Positions 1-8,777 of a stretch of 53,377 nucleotides of DNA are shown piece after piece. The notes below the pieces were generated by a model, which was not told the origin of the DNA, searched no databases, and was given only the letters and a program-made list of their open reading frames with translations. Source of the stretch: Gammaproteobacteria bacterium (GTDB lineage Bacteria; Pseudomonadota; Gammaproteobacteria; Arenicellales; UBA868); the NCBI GenBank assembly GCA_014239255.1, contig JAAZZE010000009.1, positions 1 to 53,377 of the forward strand, in the 5' to 3' direction. Each line of letters starts with the position of its first letter. The first letter of the stretch is position 1. The translations under genes and the position numbers were made by a program.

Positions 1-276
1 GGGGGAAAGCAGTAGCGGCAATGCGCCGAACAGAGCTAATACAGTCCAGAACAGCACCACGACCAGGAAGCCGTCTCGTACTCTAAGCTCACGTTTTTTC
101 GCGCGTAGTGGCAGCCACAAGGATAACCCTGCCACAATGGTGACTAGCCAGGCGACAAAGAACGCAAGCGCTCCACCATCGCCGCCAATCAGTGCGATCA
201 TCAGTGGCGGCAATAGTGTCGTGCTGAACATGACCAGCAACACGCCCAGAATCTTCAGCACAGCAGTGGATAGCAT
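1..276 (-). CDS. trkH: Trk potassium uptake protein TrkH, N-terminal part (cut by window edge)
   Basis: Reading back from an ATG at 276 gives 92 open codons (MLSTAVLKILGVLLVMFS...), running off the window start. The fragment has three hydrophobic stretches (about residues 5-30, 36-56 and 69-90) separated by a basic loop (RAKKRELRVRDG), which fits the first membrane hairpin of TrkH, the pore-forming subunit of the Trk K+ transporter in the inner membrane. The position directly downstream of trkA on the same strand, with about 20 bases between them, supports this. The ORF track missed it because it is partial. The filter loops that define the family lie outside the window, so the call rests on the N-terminal pattern and context. 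Confidence 0.8.
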   Translation of the reverse strand, partial: MLSTAVLKILGVLLVMFSTTLLPPLMIALIGGDGGALAFFVAWLVTIVAGLSLWLPLRAKKRELRVRDGFLVVVLFWTVLALFGALPLLLSP

Positions 277-297
277 GGCTGTAGGCTCCTCCCCCCT

Positions 298-1674
298 TTA
301 AACGAAGGTTACCGCTACCTGAAACAGTTGTTCGACATCATGGATGTGACGCTTGTCGACTACAAAAAGAATGACGTGGTCTTCCGATTCAATCACCGTG
401 TCGTGATGGGCGATGACGACATCCTTCCCCCGGAGAATAGCGCCCAGTGTGATGCCTAGAGGCAGCGAGATGTCTTCAACCGAGCGACCAACAACTCGGG
501 AATTGGTTTTGTCTCCATGGGCAATGGCCTCAATGGCCTCGGCAGCACCGCGTCGCAAAGAATGAACTGCGACCATGTCGCCGCGCCTGACATGGGTGAG
601 CAGTGAGCCAACCGTCGCAAGGCGTGGTGATATGGCTATGTCGACTAGCGTATTTTCCATAAGATCAACATAAGCAGATCGGTTTACCAGAGCCATGGTA
701 CGTCGAGCTCCGAGTCGTTTAGCGAGCATGGCAGAGAGAATGTTGGCCTCGTCATCGTTAGTCAGCGAACAGAATATATCGATACTGTCGATATTCTCCT
801 GATGCATTAATTCTTCATCTGCAGCGTCACCATGCAGGACGACGGTACGGTCGAGTTGCCCGGAAACCTGTTTTGCCCGGACTCCATTGTGCTCAACCAG
901 TTTGACGTGGTAATGGGACTTTTCGAGGGTTTGTGCCAGACGTAACCCGATGTTACCTGCGCCGGTGAGCATAATGCGGCGGCCGGGCTTTTTTACCGCG
1001 CAAAGCTCGCTCATAACAGACTGGATATTTTCGCGGGCAGCCAGAAAAAATACCTCGTCACCTGGCTCGATGACAGTGTTACCTTCAGGGGGGATTGCCC
1101 GATCCTGACGGTAGATTGCAGCAACCCGGGTGTCCACGTTGGGCAGGTCCTCGCGCAGAGCTTTAAGTTCGCGGCCGATCAGAGGACTTTCTCTGTCAGC
1201 CCGAACTCCCACCAGCTGAATTCGGCCACTAGCAAAATTGACGACCTGCAATGCGCCCGGATACTCAATCAGATGCAGAATATGCTGAGTAACGATATGC
1301 TCGGGGCTGATAATGACGTCAATCGGGATCGCTTCATCAGTGAAGATGCCTGGATGGGAGAGGTATTCTGCTGACCGGATTCGCGCGATCTTTTTAGGCG
1401 TATTAAACAGTGAATGAGCAATCTGGCAGGCCGCCATATTGACTTCATCCTGGTTGGTTACCGCGAGCACCAGATCAGCGTCTCGCCCGCCAGCTTGTTC
1501 CAGTATGCTTGGATGAGAGGCAGCCCCGTGCAGGGTACGAATATCGAGTCGATCCTGAAGTCCGTCGAGTTTTTCATTGTCGATATCGACCAGAGTCACA
1601 TCGTTGTCTTCGCGCGAGAGAATCTCCGCCATGGAAGTGCCGACTTGTCCTGCGCCCAGGATGATTATTTTCAC
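298..1674 (-). CDS. trkA: Trk system potassium uptake protein TrkA
   Basis: Cytoplasmic NAD(H)-binding regulatory subunit of Trk potassium uptake. At 458 aa it has the usual TrkA length and duplicated layout: a Rossmann motif GAGQVG at residues 7-12 followed by a first RCK-C domain, then a second Rossmann motif GAGNIG at 238-243 and a second RCK-C domain. The start codon is GTG (1674-1672), preceded by AAGGA at good spacing. It follows ntrX and precedes trkH on the minus strand, so regulator and channel are probably co-transcribed with ntrYX. Nothing appears broken. Confidence 0.97.
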   Translation of the reverse strand: MKIIILGAGQVGTSMAEILSREDNDVTLVDIDNEKLDGLQDRLDIRTLHGAASHPSILEQAGGRDADLVLAVTNQDEVNMAACQIAHSLFNTPKKIARIRSAEYLSHPGIFTDEAIPIDVIISPEHIVTQHILHLIEYPGALQVVNFASGRIQLVGVRADRESPLIGRELKALREDLPNVDTRVAAIYRQDRAIPPEGNTVIEPGDEVFFLAARENIQSVMSELCAVKKPGRRIMLTGAGNIGLRLAQTLEKSHYHVKLVEHNGVRAKQVSGQLDRTVVLHGDAADEELMHQENIDSIDIFCSLTNDDEANILSAMLAKRLGARRTMALVNRSAYVDLMENTLVDIAISPRLATVGSLLTHVRRGDMVAVHSLRRGAAEAIEAIAHGDKTNSRVVGRSVEDISLPLGITLGAILRGKDVVIAHHDTVIESEDHVILFVVDKRHIHDVEQLFQVAVTFV

Positions 1675-1702
1675 GGGTACTGTTCCTTGCGGTTAACGAG
1701 TT

Positions 1703-3088
1703 TCATTGGCGATACTTTTCAGCCTTGGGGTTGATACCCAGACCTTTAAGTTTACGGTAGAGATGCGTGCGCTCGAGTTCGGCCCGTCGCGCCAGTTCAC
1801 TGATATTTCCACCGGTTTGGTGCAGATGGAATTCTAGGTAGTCACGTTCAAAACCTTCTCGTGCTGATCTAAGCGGCCGACCGAAATCCCGCCAGGAATT
1901 TTTTTCCTCGACTTCATCAAGCGGGGTCGCGCTTTGGCTCATGACCTCACGAGTCTCTTCGGCGTCAATCTCCTCTGAGGTCGTTGTCAGCAGCATACGG
2001 TGAATGAAGTTGATCAACTCACGCACATTTCCGGGCCATGGACGGTTACGGAGGTAATTGATCGACGAGATGGAAAATCGACGAAAGGGTAGGCGTTGGT
2101 TCTCGGTGATCTGCTGAACATAATGATTTATCAGATCCGGAATATCCTCTCGATGCGCACGCAGAGGTGGAACCTGTATCGAAACCGTATTGATACGATA
2201 GAAAAGATCTTCCCGTAGCAATTTGTCGGCCATTTTTTGTTCCAGAGCTTGATTCGAAGTGGTCACGAGGCGGGTATTCAAGTCAAGTGGTGTTGTACCG
2301 CCCAAGCGAAAGAAACGGCCACCTTCAAGAGCGTTGAGTAATTTGGCCTGGGCGTCGAGATTTAAATCACCGATCTCGTCAAGTACCAACGTGCCGCCGT
2401 TGGCCTGCTCCAGTTGCCCAGGACGAGTGACACCTTCGCTTTCTGTTCCGAACAAAATAGCGCCGATGCTTTCAGCGGGCAGCGCGCCAAGATTCACTTC
2501 GATAAATGGCCCGCTGGAAAGTCTACTGGTCCGATGCAATGCACGGGCCGCAACACCTTTGCCTGAGCCTGCTTCCCCGCGAATCATAACTGCCTGATCG
2601 GTGGTTCCCACCCGGCTGATCAGTTGCTTTAGTTCAGCTAGCGATTCACTGTGGCCGATCAAACCGGCAGCAGGTTCGAGACGTGTTCTCAATTGCAGAT
2701 TTTCAGTTTGCAGTCGCACGTTTTCAAGTGCTCGGGCTACGGTAACCAGTAGCTTGGCGATGGACAGCGGTTTTTCCAAAAAATCATAGGCGCCGACGCG
2801 AATGGCTTCGACCGCAGTTTCTACCGTGCCATGACCAGATATCATGATGACTGGAGTTTGTAGTATGTCCGAATCCTTGCGCCATTCGCGAAGTAAAGCG
2901 ATGCCGTCGGTGTCCGGCATCCAGATATCCAGCAGCACCAGGTCAGGGCGATCTTCGACATAGCGAACGCGGGCCGTTGCCGCATCCTGGGCGGTTGTTA
3001 CGGCGTACCCTTCATCACTCAGGATATCGCTGACTACTTGCCGTATATCCGGCTCATCATCGACGACAAGAACAGTAAATGGACTCAT
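1703..3088 (-). CDS. ntrX: NtrX-type response regulator lacking the GAFTGA loop
   Basis: Response regulator of 461 aa. The receiver domain (about 1-120) has the phospho-acceptor Asp54 in LLDIWMPD. An AAA+ domain (about 140-370) follows, with a slightly divergent Walker A (GEAGSGKG) and a good Walker B (LVLDEIGDL). The C-terminus carries a Fis-type helix-turn-helix (GGNISELARRAELERTHLYR). The L1 loop that contacts sigma-54 (GAFTGA in NtrC) is absent: the equivalent stretch reads LFGTESEGVTRPGQLEQ. This loss is known in NtrX relatives and suggests a regulator that may work with ordinary RNA polymerase or as a repressor. It pairs with ntrY just upstream. The ATG at 3088 has no clear Shine-Dalgarno. 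Confidence 0.93.
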   Translation of the reverse strand: MSPFTVLVVDDEPDIRQVVSDILSDEGYAVTTAQDAATARVRYVEDRPDLVLLDIWMPDTDGIALLREWRKDSDILQTPVIMISGHGTVETAVEAIRVGAYDFLEKPLSIAKLLVTVARALENVRLQTENLQLRTRLEPAAGLIGHSESLAELKQLISRVGTTDQAVMIRGEAGSGKGVAARALHRTSRLSSGPFIEVNLGALPAESIGAILFGTESEGVTRPGQLEQANGGTLVLDEIGDLNLDAQAKLLNALEGGRFFRLGGTTPLDLNTRLVTTSNQALEQKMADKLLREDLFYRINTVSIQVPPLRAHREDIPDLINHYVQQITENQRLPFRRFSISSINYLRNRPWPGNVRELINFIHRMLLTTTSEEIDAEETREVMSQSATPLDEVEEKNSWRDFGRPLRSAREGFERDYLEFHLHQTGGNISELARRAELERTHLYRKLKGLGINPKAEKYRQ

Positions 3089-3119
3089 AGGGTTATTGCG
3101 CGTTTGAGGGCCCTGGGAG

Positions 3120-5264
3120 TTACTGGCGTAGCGGGAGCGAAATTATAACGGCAGCCCCACCATTGGACAGATTGGTCGCGCGGATATTGCCACCGTGCTC
3201 TTCGACAATCCGGCGACAGATTGCCAGCCCCAGTCCGCTGCCTTTTTCCTTTGAGGTCACATAAGGCTCAAAGATTCGGTCAATGGCTTGCGGATCGAAC
3301 CCCGGGCCATTGTCATGGATCGTGAGGCTGATTCCTTGAGCGCTTTCGTTCAAGCGAGTACTGATTATGACTTCACCCGAATCACCCTCAAGGGCATCTT
3401 GTGCATTGATAACGAGATTATTCAGAACCTGACGCAAGGCGTTGGGGTCAGCCCGTGTTTGTCCCAGCTTGGTGTCCAGGTCGGTCAGTAGTTTGATAGG
3501 TGTTACTCCGGATCGGAAAAACTCGACGGTGTCGGTGACTAACTGGTTGATATCGATCAGGAGCAATTGCAAAGGCGCCGGCTGAGCATACTCGGTAAAG
3601 GCATTGACCATGGTTTTCATCGCTTCGACCTGCTGCACGATGGTTCTAGTCGATCGATCCAGTATTTCGCGCTGTTCAGGATCGACGCTCGACAGGTATT
3701 TATTGCGGATACGTTCAGCTGAGAGTTGTATTGGGGTCAGAGGGTTTTTGATCTCATGGGCAAGCCGGCGTGCCACTTCACCCCAGGCGGCGTCGCGCTG
3801 CGCCTTGAGTAATTCGGTTGCATCTTCGAAAACCACCACATAGCCTGGATCGACGCTTTCGGTATCTAGTCGAGTACCGCTGCAGATCAGAACATACCGG
3901 CCATTGGCGCCTGTGACGCTGATTTCACGCTGCCATTCCTTGGTCTGCTGTCTCATGCCCTTTCCTACCGCATCCAACAGAGTAGCCGCCCCGGGCAGGG
4001 CATCTCGCAATGGGTTGATTCCGGTGCCGATGAAGTTCTCCAGGTTCGCTTCAAGAATCCGCTGTGCTGCCGCGTTATAGGTGCGTAGATGTTGTTGCCC
4101 ATCAAACGAGAGCACTCCAGCCGAAAGATGTGTCAGTACGGTATTGAGGTAGGCATGCTCTGCTTCGGCACTTTGCTGGCTTTCCAGGGCGACTTGCTGG
4201 GTGTTGCCGATTTCGCGGGTCATCCGGTTAAAGGAGTCAACGAGCACACCGAGTTCGTCTCCGCTTTGGACCGGTAATTGTTTATTGTAATCGCCCCGGG
4301 CAACCGCCTGGGTGCCCTCGGCCAGGTCGCGAAGCGGCGCGACCAGCCTTTGGACAAGAACTATCGACGCCCATAGTGCGATCAGCAATGTCATGACGGT
4401 AATCAGTGTCAGCATTAATACGAAGCTGACGGTCAGCGGGCCACGCAGGTATTTCAGTTTTTCATACTCTGTTGAAGCCGACTCTACGCTCTCGCCTAGG
4501 CGTGAATAACGCAGCGGCAATCGATGCAGCACCTGTAACACTCTTGCCGGCGTACTAACTCCAAGGCCAGGCACGGGTATCGCTACTCGGAGTATCAGTC
4601 CGCTGTCCTGGGTGGGCTCAAATTCAGCAAATATTCGGTCGCGACGGACTTTTCCTAAAACTTGCTTATCCGGCGCATCAGGCACCAGTGAGATCGCCAT
4701 CTTGCTGCTAGATGCCAGAATTCGGCCACTGGCCGAATGTAGACTCATTTCCTCAAATTCTCCTGCTTCACGAAGCCTGTCAAGCAGGTTGTACAGTTGA
4801 AACGAAGAGGTAGTCGTTTCGATTAGCCGGGCAGTTTTGCGCGCTTGCTGGATCACATCGAGTTTGGTTGCTTCCAGTGTGCTTCTTCCCAGGAGTAGTG
4901 CGTCGTCAAGAGCTTGTTCTATCTGGACACCAAACCATGAGTCGATGCTTCGATTCAGAAACTGGACTGAAAAATAATAGACCATCGCGAGCGGCACGAC
5001 AGCAAGGATCACGAAGGTCCCGATAAAGTGAAGCGTTAGTCGGGACCCCAGAGTCCGATTGCGGAACTGGATAACGAGCCTGCGGATCTGGAAGAAGGTT
5101 AGGATCGCCAGAATGGCAATTCCCGCAACATTTAAAACGATAAGCGCTACGTAGTGGTCACCAAAAAGGTCATCGTTCTTCGCACTCTGGCTGAGTAGAA
5201 TAGATGCCACCAGCAGAACGATTGACAGGGCTAGCGTGAGCGCAAACCCCAGGGATCGATTCAC
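3120..5264 (-). CDS. ntrY: NtrY-type sensor histidine kinase
   Basis: Membrane sensor kinase partner of NtrX. In ORF-track numbering there are hydrophobic segments near 20-40, 54-72, 95-115 and 292-318, with an extracytoplasmic region between the last two. A HAMP segment (about 320-375), a PAS domain (about 380-500), the HisKA box with His518 (HEIKNPLTPIQL) and an HATPase domain (N box NNLVINAQDAL, then DNGPGFD and GSGLGLAI) follow. The track start at 5309 would overlap the upstream gene by 49 bases. I prefer the GTG at 5264, which overlaps the upstream TGA as GTGA and has GGAAGGT about 8 bases before it. That gives 714 aa and places the kinase His at 503. Confidence 0.92.
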   Translation of the reverse strand: MNRSLGFALTLALSIVLLVASILLSQSAKNDDLFGDHYVALIVLNVAGIAILAILTFFQIRRLVIQFRNRTLGSRLTLHFIGTFVILAVVPLAMVYYFSVQFLNRSIDSWFGVQIEQALDDALLLGRSTLEATKLDVIQQARKTARLIETTTSSFQLYNLLDRLREAGEFEEMSLHSASGRILASSSKMAISLVPDAPDKQVLGKVRRDRIFAEFEPTQDSGLILRVAIPVPGLGVSTPARVLQVLHRLPLRYSRLGESVESASTEYEKLKYLRGPLTVSFVLMLTLITVMTLLIALWASIVLVQRLVAPLRDLAEGTQAVARGDYNKQLPVQSGDELGVLVDSFNRMTREIGNTQQVALESQQSAEAEHAYLNTVLTHLSAGVLSFDGQQHLRTYNAAAQRILEANLENFIGTGINPLRDALPGAATLLDAVGKGMRQQTKEWQREISVTGANGRYVLICSGTRLDTESVDPGYVVVFEDATELLKAQRDAAWGEVARRLAHEIKNPLTPIQLSAERIRNKYLSSVDPEQREILDRSTRTIVQQVEAMKTMVNAFTEYAQPAPLQLLLIDINQLVTDTVEFFRSGVTPIKLLTDLDTKLGQTRADPNALRQVLNNLVINAQDALEGDSGEVIISTRLNESAQGISLTIHDNGPGFDPQAIDRIFEPYVTSKEKGSGLGLAICRRIVEEHGGNIRATNLSNGGAAVIISLPLRQ

Positions 5265-5848
5265 CGGGTCTTGACCTTCCAGCGTTCCCAACTGCTGCGC
5301 AGTTGCCAATCCTTAAAAATAAGGGCAACCAGTTTCAAAGGTCCGGGCAGACTTTTACGATCTAGCGAAACCTGCAAACGCATCTGCAGGTCATCGTTCT
5401 CATGGGTGCCCGCGGGCAAGTCAACTGTTGTTGCAAAGCGACCTATAGCGCTCAGCGTCTCAGTTAGAGTAGGGAAATGATCAGTCGTCCCCGTCGCGAC
5501 CTGGGTCAGGGTGTAACGGTTGGACAATGCATGGTGCTCCACGAGGAAGCGCTGCTCCCAGTTTGCTACCTTAAAGTACCACGATGCCAGGCTGGCCCGG
5601 TAGAGTCGGGTCCGCACCACTATGGTAAGCCCAATACCTTTGGATAGCGCTTGAGCAGGATCACCCGTGATCTTCAGGGTCAATTGTGCCGAGGTGCTGA
5701 GTAAGCCCCCAGCCAGTTTCGATTGCCCCGAATTAACGGCGAATTGGGCGTGCGCGTGTATCGAAAAACCGCCGAGCAGCATTGCCAGCAGCAACGCTTG
5801 CAGCAGGCGGATTGGCCGGGCGGTACCGGAATTTGGCTGAAAAAACAT
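5261..5848 (-). CDS. DUF4390 family exported protein
   Basis: Protein of 195 aa with an N-terminal signal-like segment (about residues 13-35: LLQALLLAMLLGGFSIHAHAQ), then a beta-rich domain with the DUF4390 pattern (LVEHHALSNRYTL). It lies between rsmB and ntrY, a position DUF4390 genes commonly hold in proteobacteria, and its stop overlaps the ntrY GTG start, implying translational coupling. The molecular function is unknown. The coupling suggests an extracytoplasmic role connected with NtrY sensing, which is inference only. Confidence 0.85.
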   Translation of the reverse strand: MFFQPNSGTARPIRLLQALLLAMLLGGFSIHAHAQFAVNSGQSKLAGGLLSTSAQLTLKITGDPAQALSKGIGLTIVVRTRLYRASLASWYFKVANWEQRFLVEHHALSNRYTLTQVATGTTDHFPTLTETLSAIGRFATTVDLPAGTHENDDLQMRLQVSLDRKSLPGPLKLVALIFKDWQLRSSWERWKVKTR

Positions 5849-5903
5849 AGAGGGTGATTTTCGGGCTGGGCCGAATTATACGGTCTTGCCGAAATTCGTA
5901 GCC

Positions 5904-7193
5904 TTAATCCTTGAATAGCGATGCGAAGTACAGGCCATCATGCTCTTCGTTAGGCAGAAACTGAACTCCCAGTTCAGTTGTTAAGGCGCCTGATACGGTC
6001 GGTTTTTCGGGTTTTGCTCCAGAGTGATTACGGTGAAACTCAAGCAAGGGGCCGTCATTCTCTTGTGGCAGGACCGAGCAGGTAATGTAAAGCAATTGGC
6101 CACCCGGAGCGAGCAAAGGCCACACCCTCTCTGCCATTTGTGCCTGGGTTCTTACGTACGCGATGATGTCAGAAGCTCGTCGATGGTGGCGGATATCAGG
6201 GTGTCGCCTCATGACTCCGGTCCCACTGCATGGTGCGTCCAATACGATTAGGTCAAAAAATTGACCATCCCACCAGGTTTCGGGCTGTAAAATGTCGCCT
6301 GCGATGAGCTTTGCTGTCAATCCGAGTCGAGTCAGGTTTTCACTGATTGCCTCTGTACGGCCTGGCCGATCAAGCGCGGTTAGAGATTTGATCTGCGGAT
6401 ACACCTCGAGCAGATGAGTGCATTTTCCGCCGGGGGCTGCACAGGCGTCGAGGACCCGAGCCCCTTCAGTAGGCAGGCAAAATATTGGTGTCATTTGCGC
6501 CGCCGCATCCTGTATTGACACCTTGCCCGCTGCAAAGCCAGGAAGCTCAGCCACGGACATGGGTTTGTCCAAAATGACACCCCAGGGGCTAAGCGTCGAG
6601 GCCTTTGCACCGAACCCTTGTTGCCGTAGCCACTCGAGGTATTCATCACGTGGCATCTGCAAGGAGTTAACCCGTAATGTCATGGGAGGTTTGCAGTTTG
6701 CTGTCTCCAACACTTGGTTCCACTGATCGGGCCAGGCCTTGCGTATTGCATTCAACAACCAGCGAGGAGTCGCAAAAAGTTCTTCATCACTGGCCGGTTC
6801 GGCATTGGTTTTAGCCCTTAAGTGAGAGCGTAATACGGCGTTTATCAGGCTGGTCGCCTTTTGAGCACCGAGCAGTGCTGCGGCGTCGACAGTGCTGGCT
6901 GTTACCGCGTAATCGGGTTCATCCAGGTGATCGTATTGGTAAAGCCCGCACACCAACAGCGATTCGAGTATTCGATCCCGGGCACGTAGTGGCCGATGTA
7001 ATTGGCGCGACAAGACTCCTTGGTAGCGGTGCCACCAGCGCAGAGCGCCCCAGGCGATTTCCCGGGTTTCGCTAATGCGGCGCACCGGGATGGTGTTGAG
7101 ATGCTTCTTGGCTGCCATCTCCAAAGAACGACCTTGGGCGACAACATCATGGACTATACGAGCGGCGACGGCACAAACTTCAGCGGTGGGCAT
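5904..7193 (-). CDS. rsmB: 16S rRNA (cytosine-967-C5)-methyltransferase RsmB
   Basis: SAM-dependent enzyme that methylates C967 of 16S rRNA. An N-terminal NusB-like RNA-binding domain (about 1-135) is followed by the methyltransferase core: SAM loop DACAAPGGKCTHLLE, motif IV DAPCSGTGVMRRHPD and the catalytic-Cys motif YITCSVLPQEN. The track start at 7244 reaches 65 bases into fmt. The ATG at 7193 (MPTAEVCAVAARIV) has AGGG about 9 bases upstream, gives 429 aa as expected for the family, and leaves a 14-base overlap with fmt. The fmt-rsmB pairing is conserved in gammaproteobacteria. Confidence 0.96.
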   Translation of the reverse strand: MPTAEVCAVAARIVHDVVAQGRSLEMAAKKHLNTIPVRRISETREIAWGALRWWHRYQGVLSRQLHRPLRARDRILESLLVCGLYQYDHLDEPDYAVTASTVDAAALLGAQKATSLINAVLRSHLRAKTNAEPASDEELFATPRWLLNAIRKAWPDQWNQVLETANCKPPMTLRVNSLQMPRDEYLEWLRQQGFGAKASTLSPWGVILDKPMSVAELPGFAAGKVSIQDAAAQMTPIFCLPTEGARVLDACAAPGGKCTHLLEVYPQIKSLTALDRPGRTEAISENLTRLGLTAKLIAGDILQPETWWDGQFFDLIVLDAPCSGTGVMRRHPDIRHHRRASDIIAYVRTQAQMAERVWPLLAPGGQLLYITCSVLPQENDGPLLEFHRNHSGAKPEKPTVSGALTTELGVQFLPNEEHDGLYFASLFKD

Positions 7194-8136
7194 GATCTTG
7201 ACCCTGGGCTGTGAAAATCGAGCCGGACTTGATAGGGTGACCATGGAGAAAGGCTGGTGTATCCAGCGCTTTACCGCCTGGACGCTGCAGTTCTAGTAAC
7301 TCAAGTACTCCATTGCCGGTTTGCACCTGAATCAATCCATTTTGGACGCTGAGAACGGTGCCAGGGTCCGCGCTGACACAGGATGGTTTCGCACGAGCCC
7401 GTCGGATCAGGTAATCCATATCGCCCAGTCGCGAGCGGGCCAGCGGCCAGGGATTGAAGGCTCGGATGCGTCGTTCCAGCACCTCGGCGGGCGACCGCCA
7501 GTCAAGCCAGGTTTCGGCTCGGGTGAGTTGTCGTGCGTAACAGGCCCCGGTGGCAGCCTGCGGTGTTCCGATAATGGGCGTTTGATGTAGTCGAACCAGT
7601 AGGCCTCGAAGTGCTTGTGCACCCAGCGTTGCGAGGCGATTGTGCAATGATCCGCTGTTTTCAGATTCATTGATTAATGTATCAGCTGTCGCTAAGACAG
7701 GCCCGGTATCGAGTCCTTCATCCATCTGCATCAGGGTTACGCCAGTATGGGTGTCCCCCGCTTCAATGGCTCGCTGAATGGGCGCAGCGCCACGCCACCG
7801 GGGCAACAGTGAAGCGTGAACGTTTATGCATCCCAGGCGTGGTGCCGTCAACACAGCGCCCGGCAGGATCAGGCCGTACGCGACAACTACCATGAGGTCG
7901 ATGTCTAGTGTGGATAGGTACGGTGCCTCAGTATGCAGATCGGCCGGCTGGCGCAGTGTCAGTCCGTGATGCAGTGCGAGTTCTTTGATTGGGGACGGAC
8001 GCAGTTTGCGGCCGCGTCCAGCCGGGCGATCTGGTTGGGTGTACACGGCACATACCTCCACATCAGAATCGAGCATGACCTCCAGTGAAGGTATTGCAAA
8101 ATCAGGGGTACCAGCAAAAACTGCGCGTAGGGTCAC
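7180..8136 (-). CDS. fmt: Methionyl-tRNA formyltransferase
   Basis: Formylates Met on initiator tRNA using 10-formyl-tetrahydrofolate. At 318 aa it has the family length. The N-terminal formyltransferase fold begins with VFAGTPDFAIPSLE. The catalytic region INVHASLLPRWRGAAPIQRA carries the conserved Asn/His, with the Asp in MDEGLDTGPVL. The C-terminal tRNA-binding domain begins near residue 205. It starts 5 bases after the stop of def and overlaps rsmB by 14 bases, so translation of the three is probably coupled. GGTCAAGATC near its 3' end supplies the upstream context of the rsmB start. Confidence 0.98.
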   Translation of the reverse strand: MTLRAVFAGTPDFAIPSLEVMLDSDVEVCAVYTQPDRPAGRGRKLRPSPIKELALHHGLTLRQPADLHTEAPYLSTLDIDLMVVVAYGLILPGAVLTAPRLGCINVHASLLPRWRGAAPIQRAIEAGDTHTGVTLMQMDEGLDTGPVLATADTLINESENSGSLHNRLATLGAQALRGLLVRLHQTPIIGTPQAATGACYARQLTRAETWLDWRSPAEVLERRIRAFNPWPLARSRLGDMDYLIRRARAKPSCVSADPGTVLSVQNGLIQVQTGNGVLELLELQRPGGKALDTPAFLHGHPIKSGSIFTAQGQDHAHR

Positions 8137-8141
8137 TGTTG

Positions 8142-8681
8142 TCAGATAACAGGCGCGTTCTCTTTGTCGCAGCCAGTGGGGCGTTCCGAGTGGGATTCGC
8201 GAACGAGGCGTTTGCGAATTCGGTCACGCTTAAGCTGAGATAAATAGTCTACGAATACCTTGCCATCCAGGTGATCAACTTCGTGTTGGATACAGATTGC
8301 CAGTAGTCCCTCGGTATGCAACTCGACGGGTACTCCGTCGCCATCCAGCGCTGTGACGTTGGCCTGTGAGAAGCGTGCTACAGGTTCGATGACTCCGGGA
8401 ACCGATAAGCAACCTTCCTCGGATTCAATGGTTTCGCCAGAACTGGAAATGACCGGGTTGATAAAGACCTGAAGTTGGTCGTGGGTCTCTGATATATCAA
8501 TCACCACGACACGTTTCGTGACGTTCACCTGGGTAGCTGCCAAGCCGATGCCTGGTGCGGCGTACATGGTTTGGGCCATATCCTTCACAAGCTGTCTGAT
8601 CGATTGATCTACGAACTCAACAGGCCTAGCCCGTTTTCGCAGTCGGGGGTCGGGGTACACCAGAATATCGAGCAACGCCAT
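8142..8681 (-). CDS. def: Peptide deformylase
   Basis: Removes the N-formyl group from nascent proteins, the partner reaction to Fmt. The 179-aa protein has all three family motifs: GIGLAATQ (motif 1), EGCLSVPG with the metal-binding Cys (motif 2), and QHEVDHLDG with two metal-binding His and the catalytic Glu (motif 3). It is the first gene of the long minus-strand operon and is divergent from the tsaP-like gene. The C-terminal tail (about residues 165-179) is hydrophilic and unremarkable. Confidence 0.98.
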   Translation of the reverse strand: MALLDILVYPDPRLRKRARPVEFVDQSIRQLVKDMAQTMYAAPGIGLAATQVNVTKRVVVIDISETHDQLQVFINPVISSSGETIESEEGCLSVPGVIEPVARFSQANVTALDGDGVPVELHTEGLLAICIQHEVDHLDGKVFVDYLSQLKRDRIRKRLVRESHSERPTGCDKENAPVI

Positions 8682-8777
8682 GGTTTCAGTGCAAGGTCAG
8701 GGTTTGTGAACTGGTTCGCTTGGCTCGCACGGCAACTGTTGTCTACACTACAATAGATGCGGCGAGGAATGAATGCA

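Noticed and set aside
1414-1734. 106-aa plus-strand ORF over trkA
   Set aside because: Shadow of trkA; no domain and no ribosome site.
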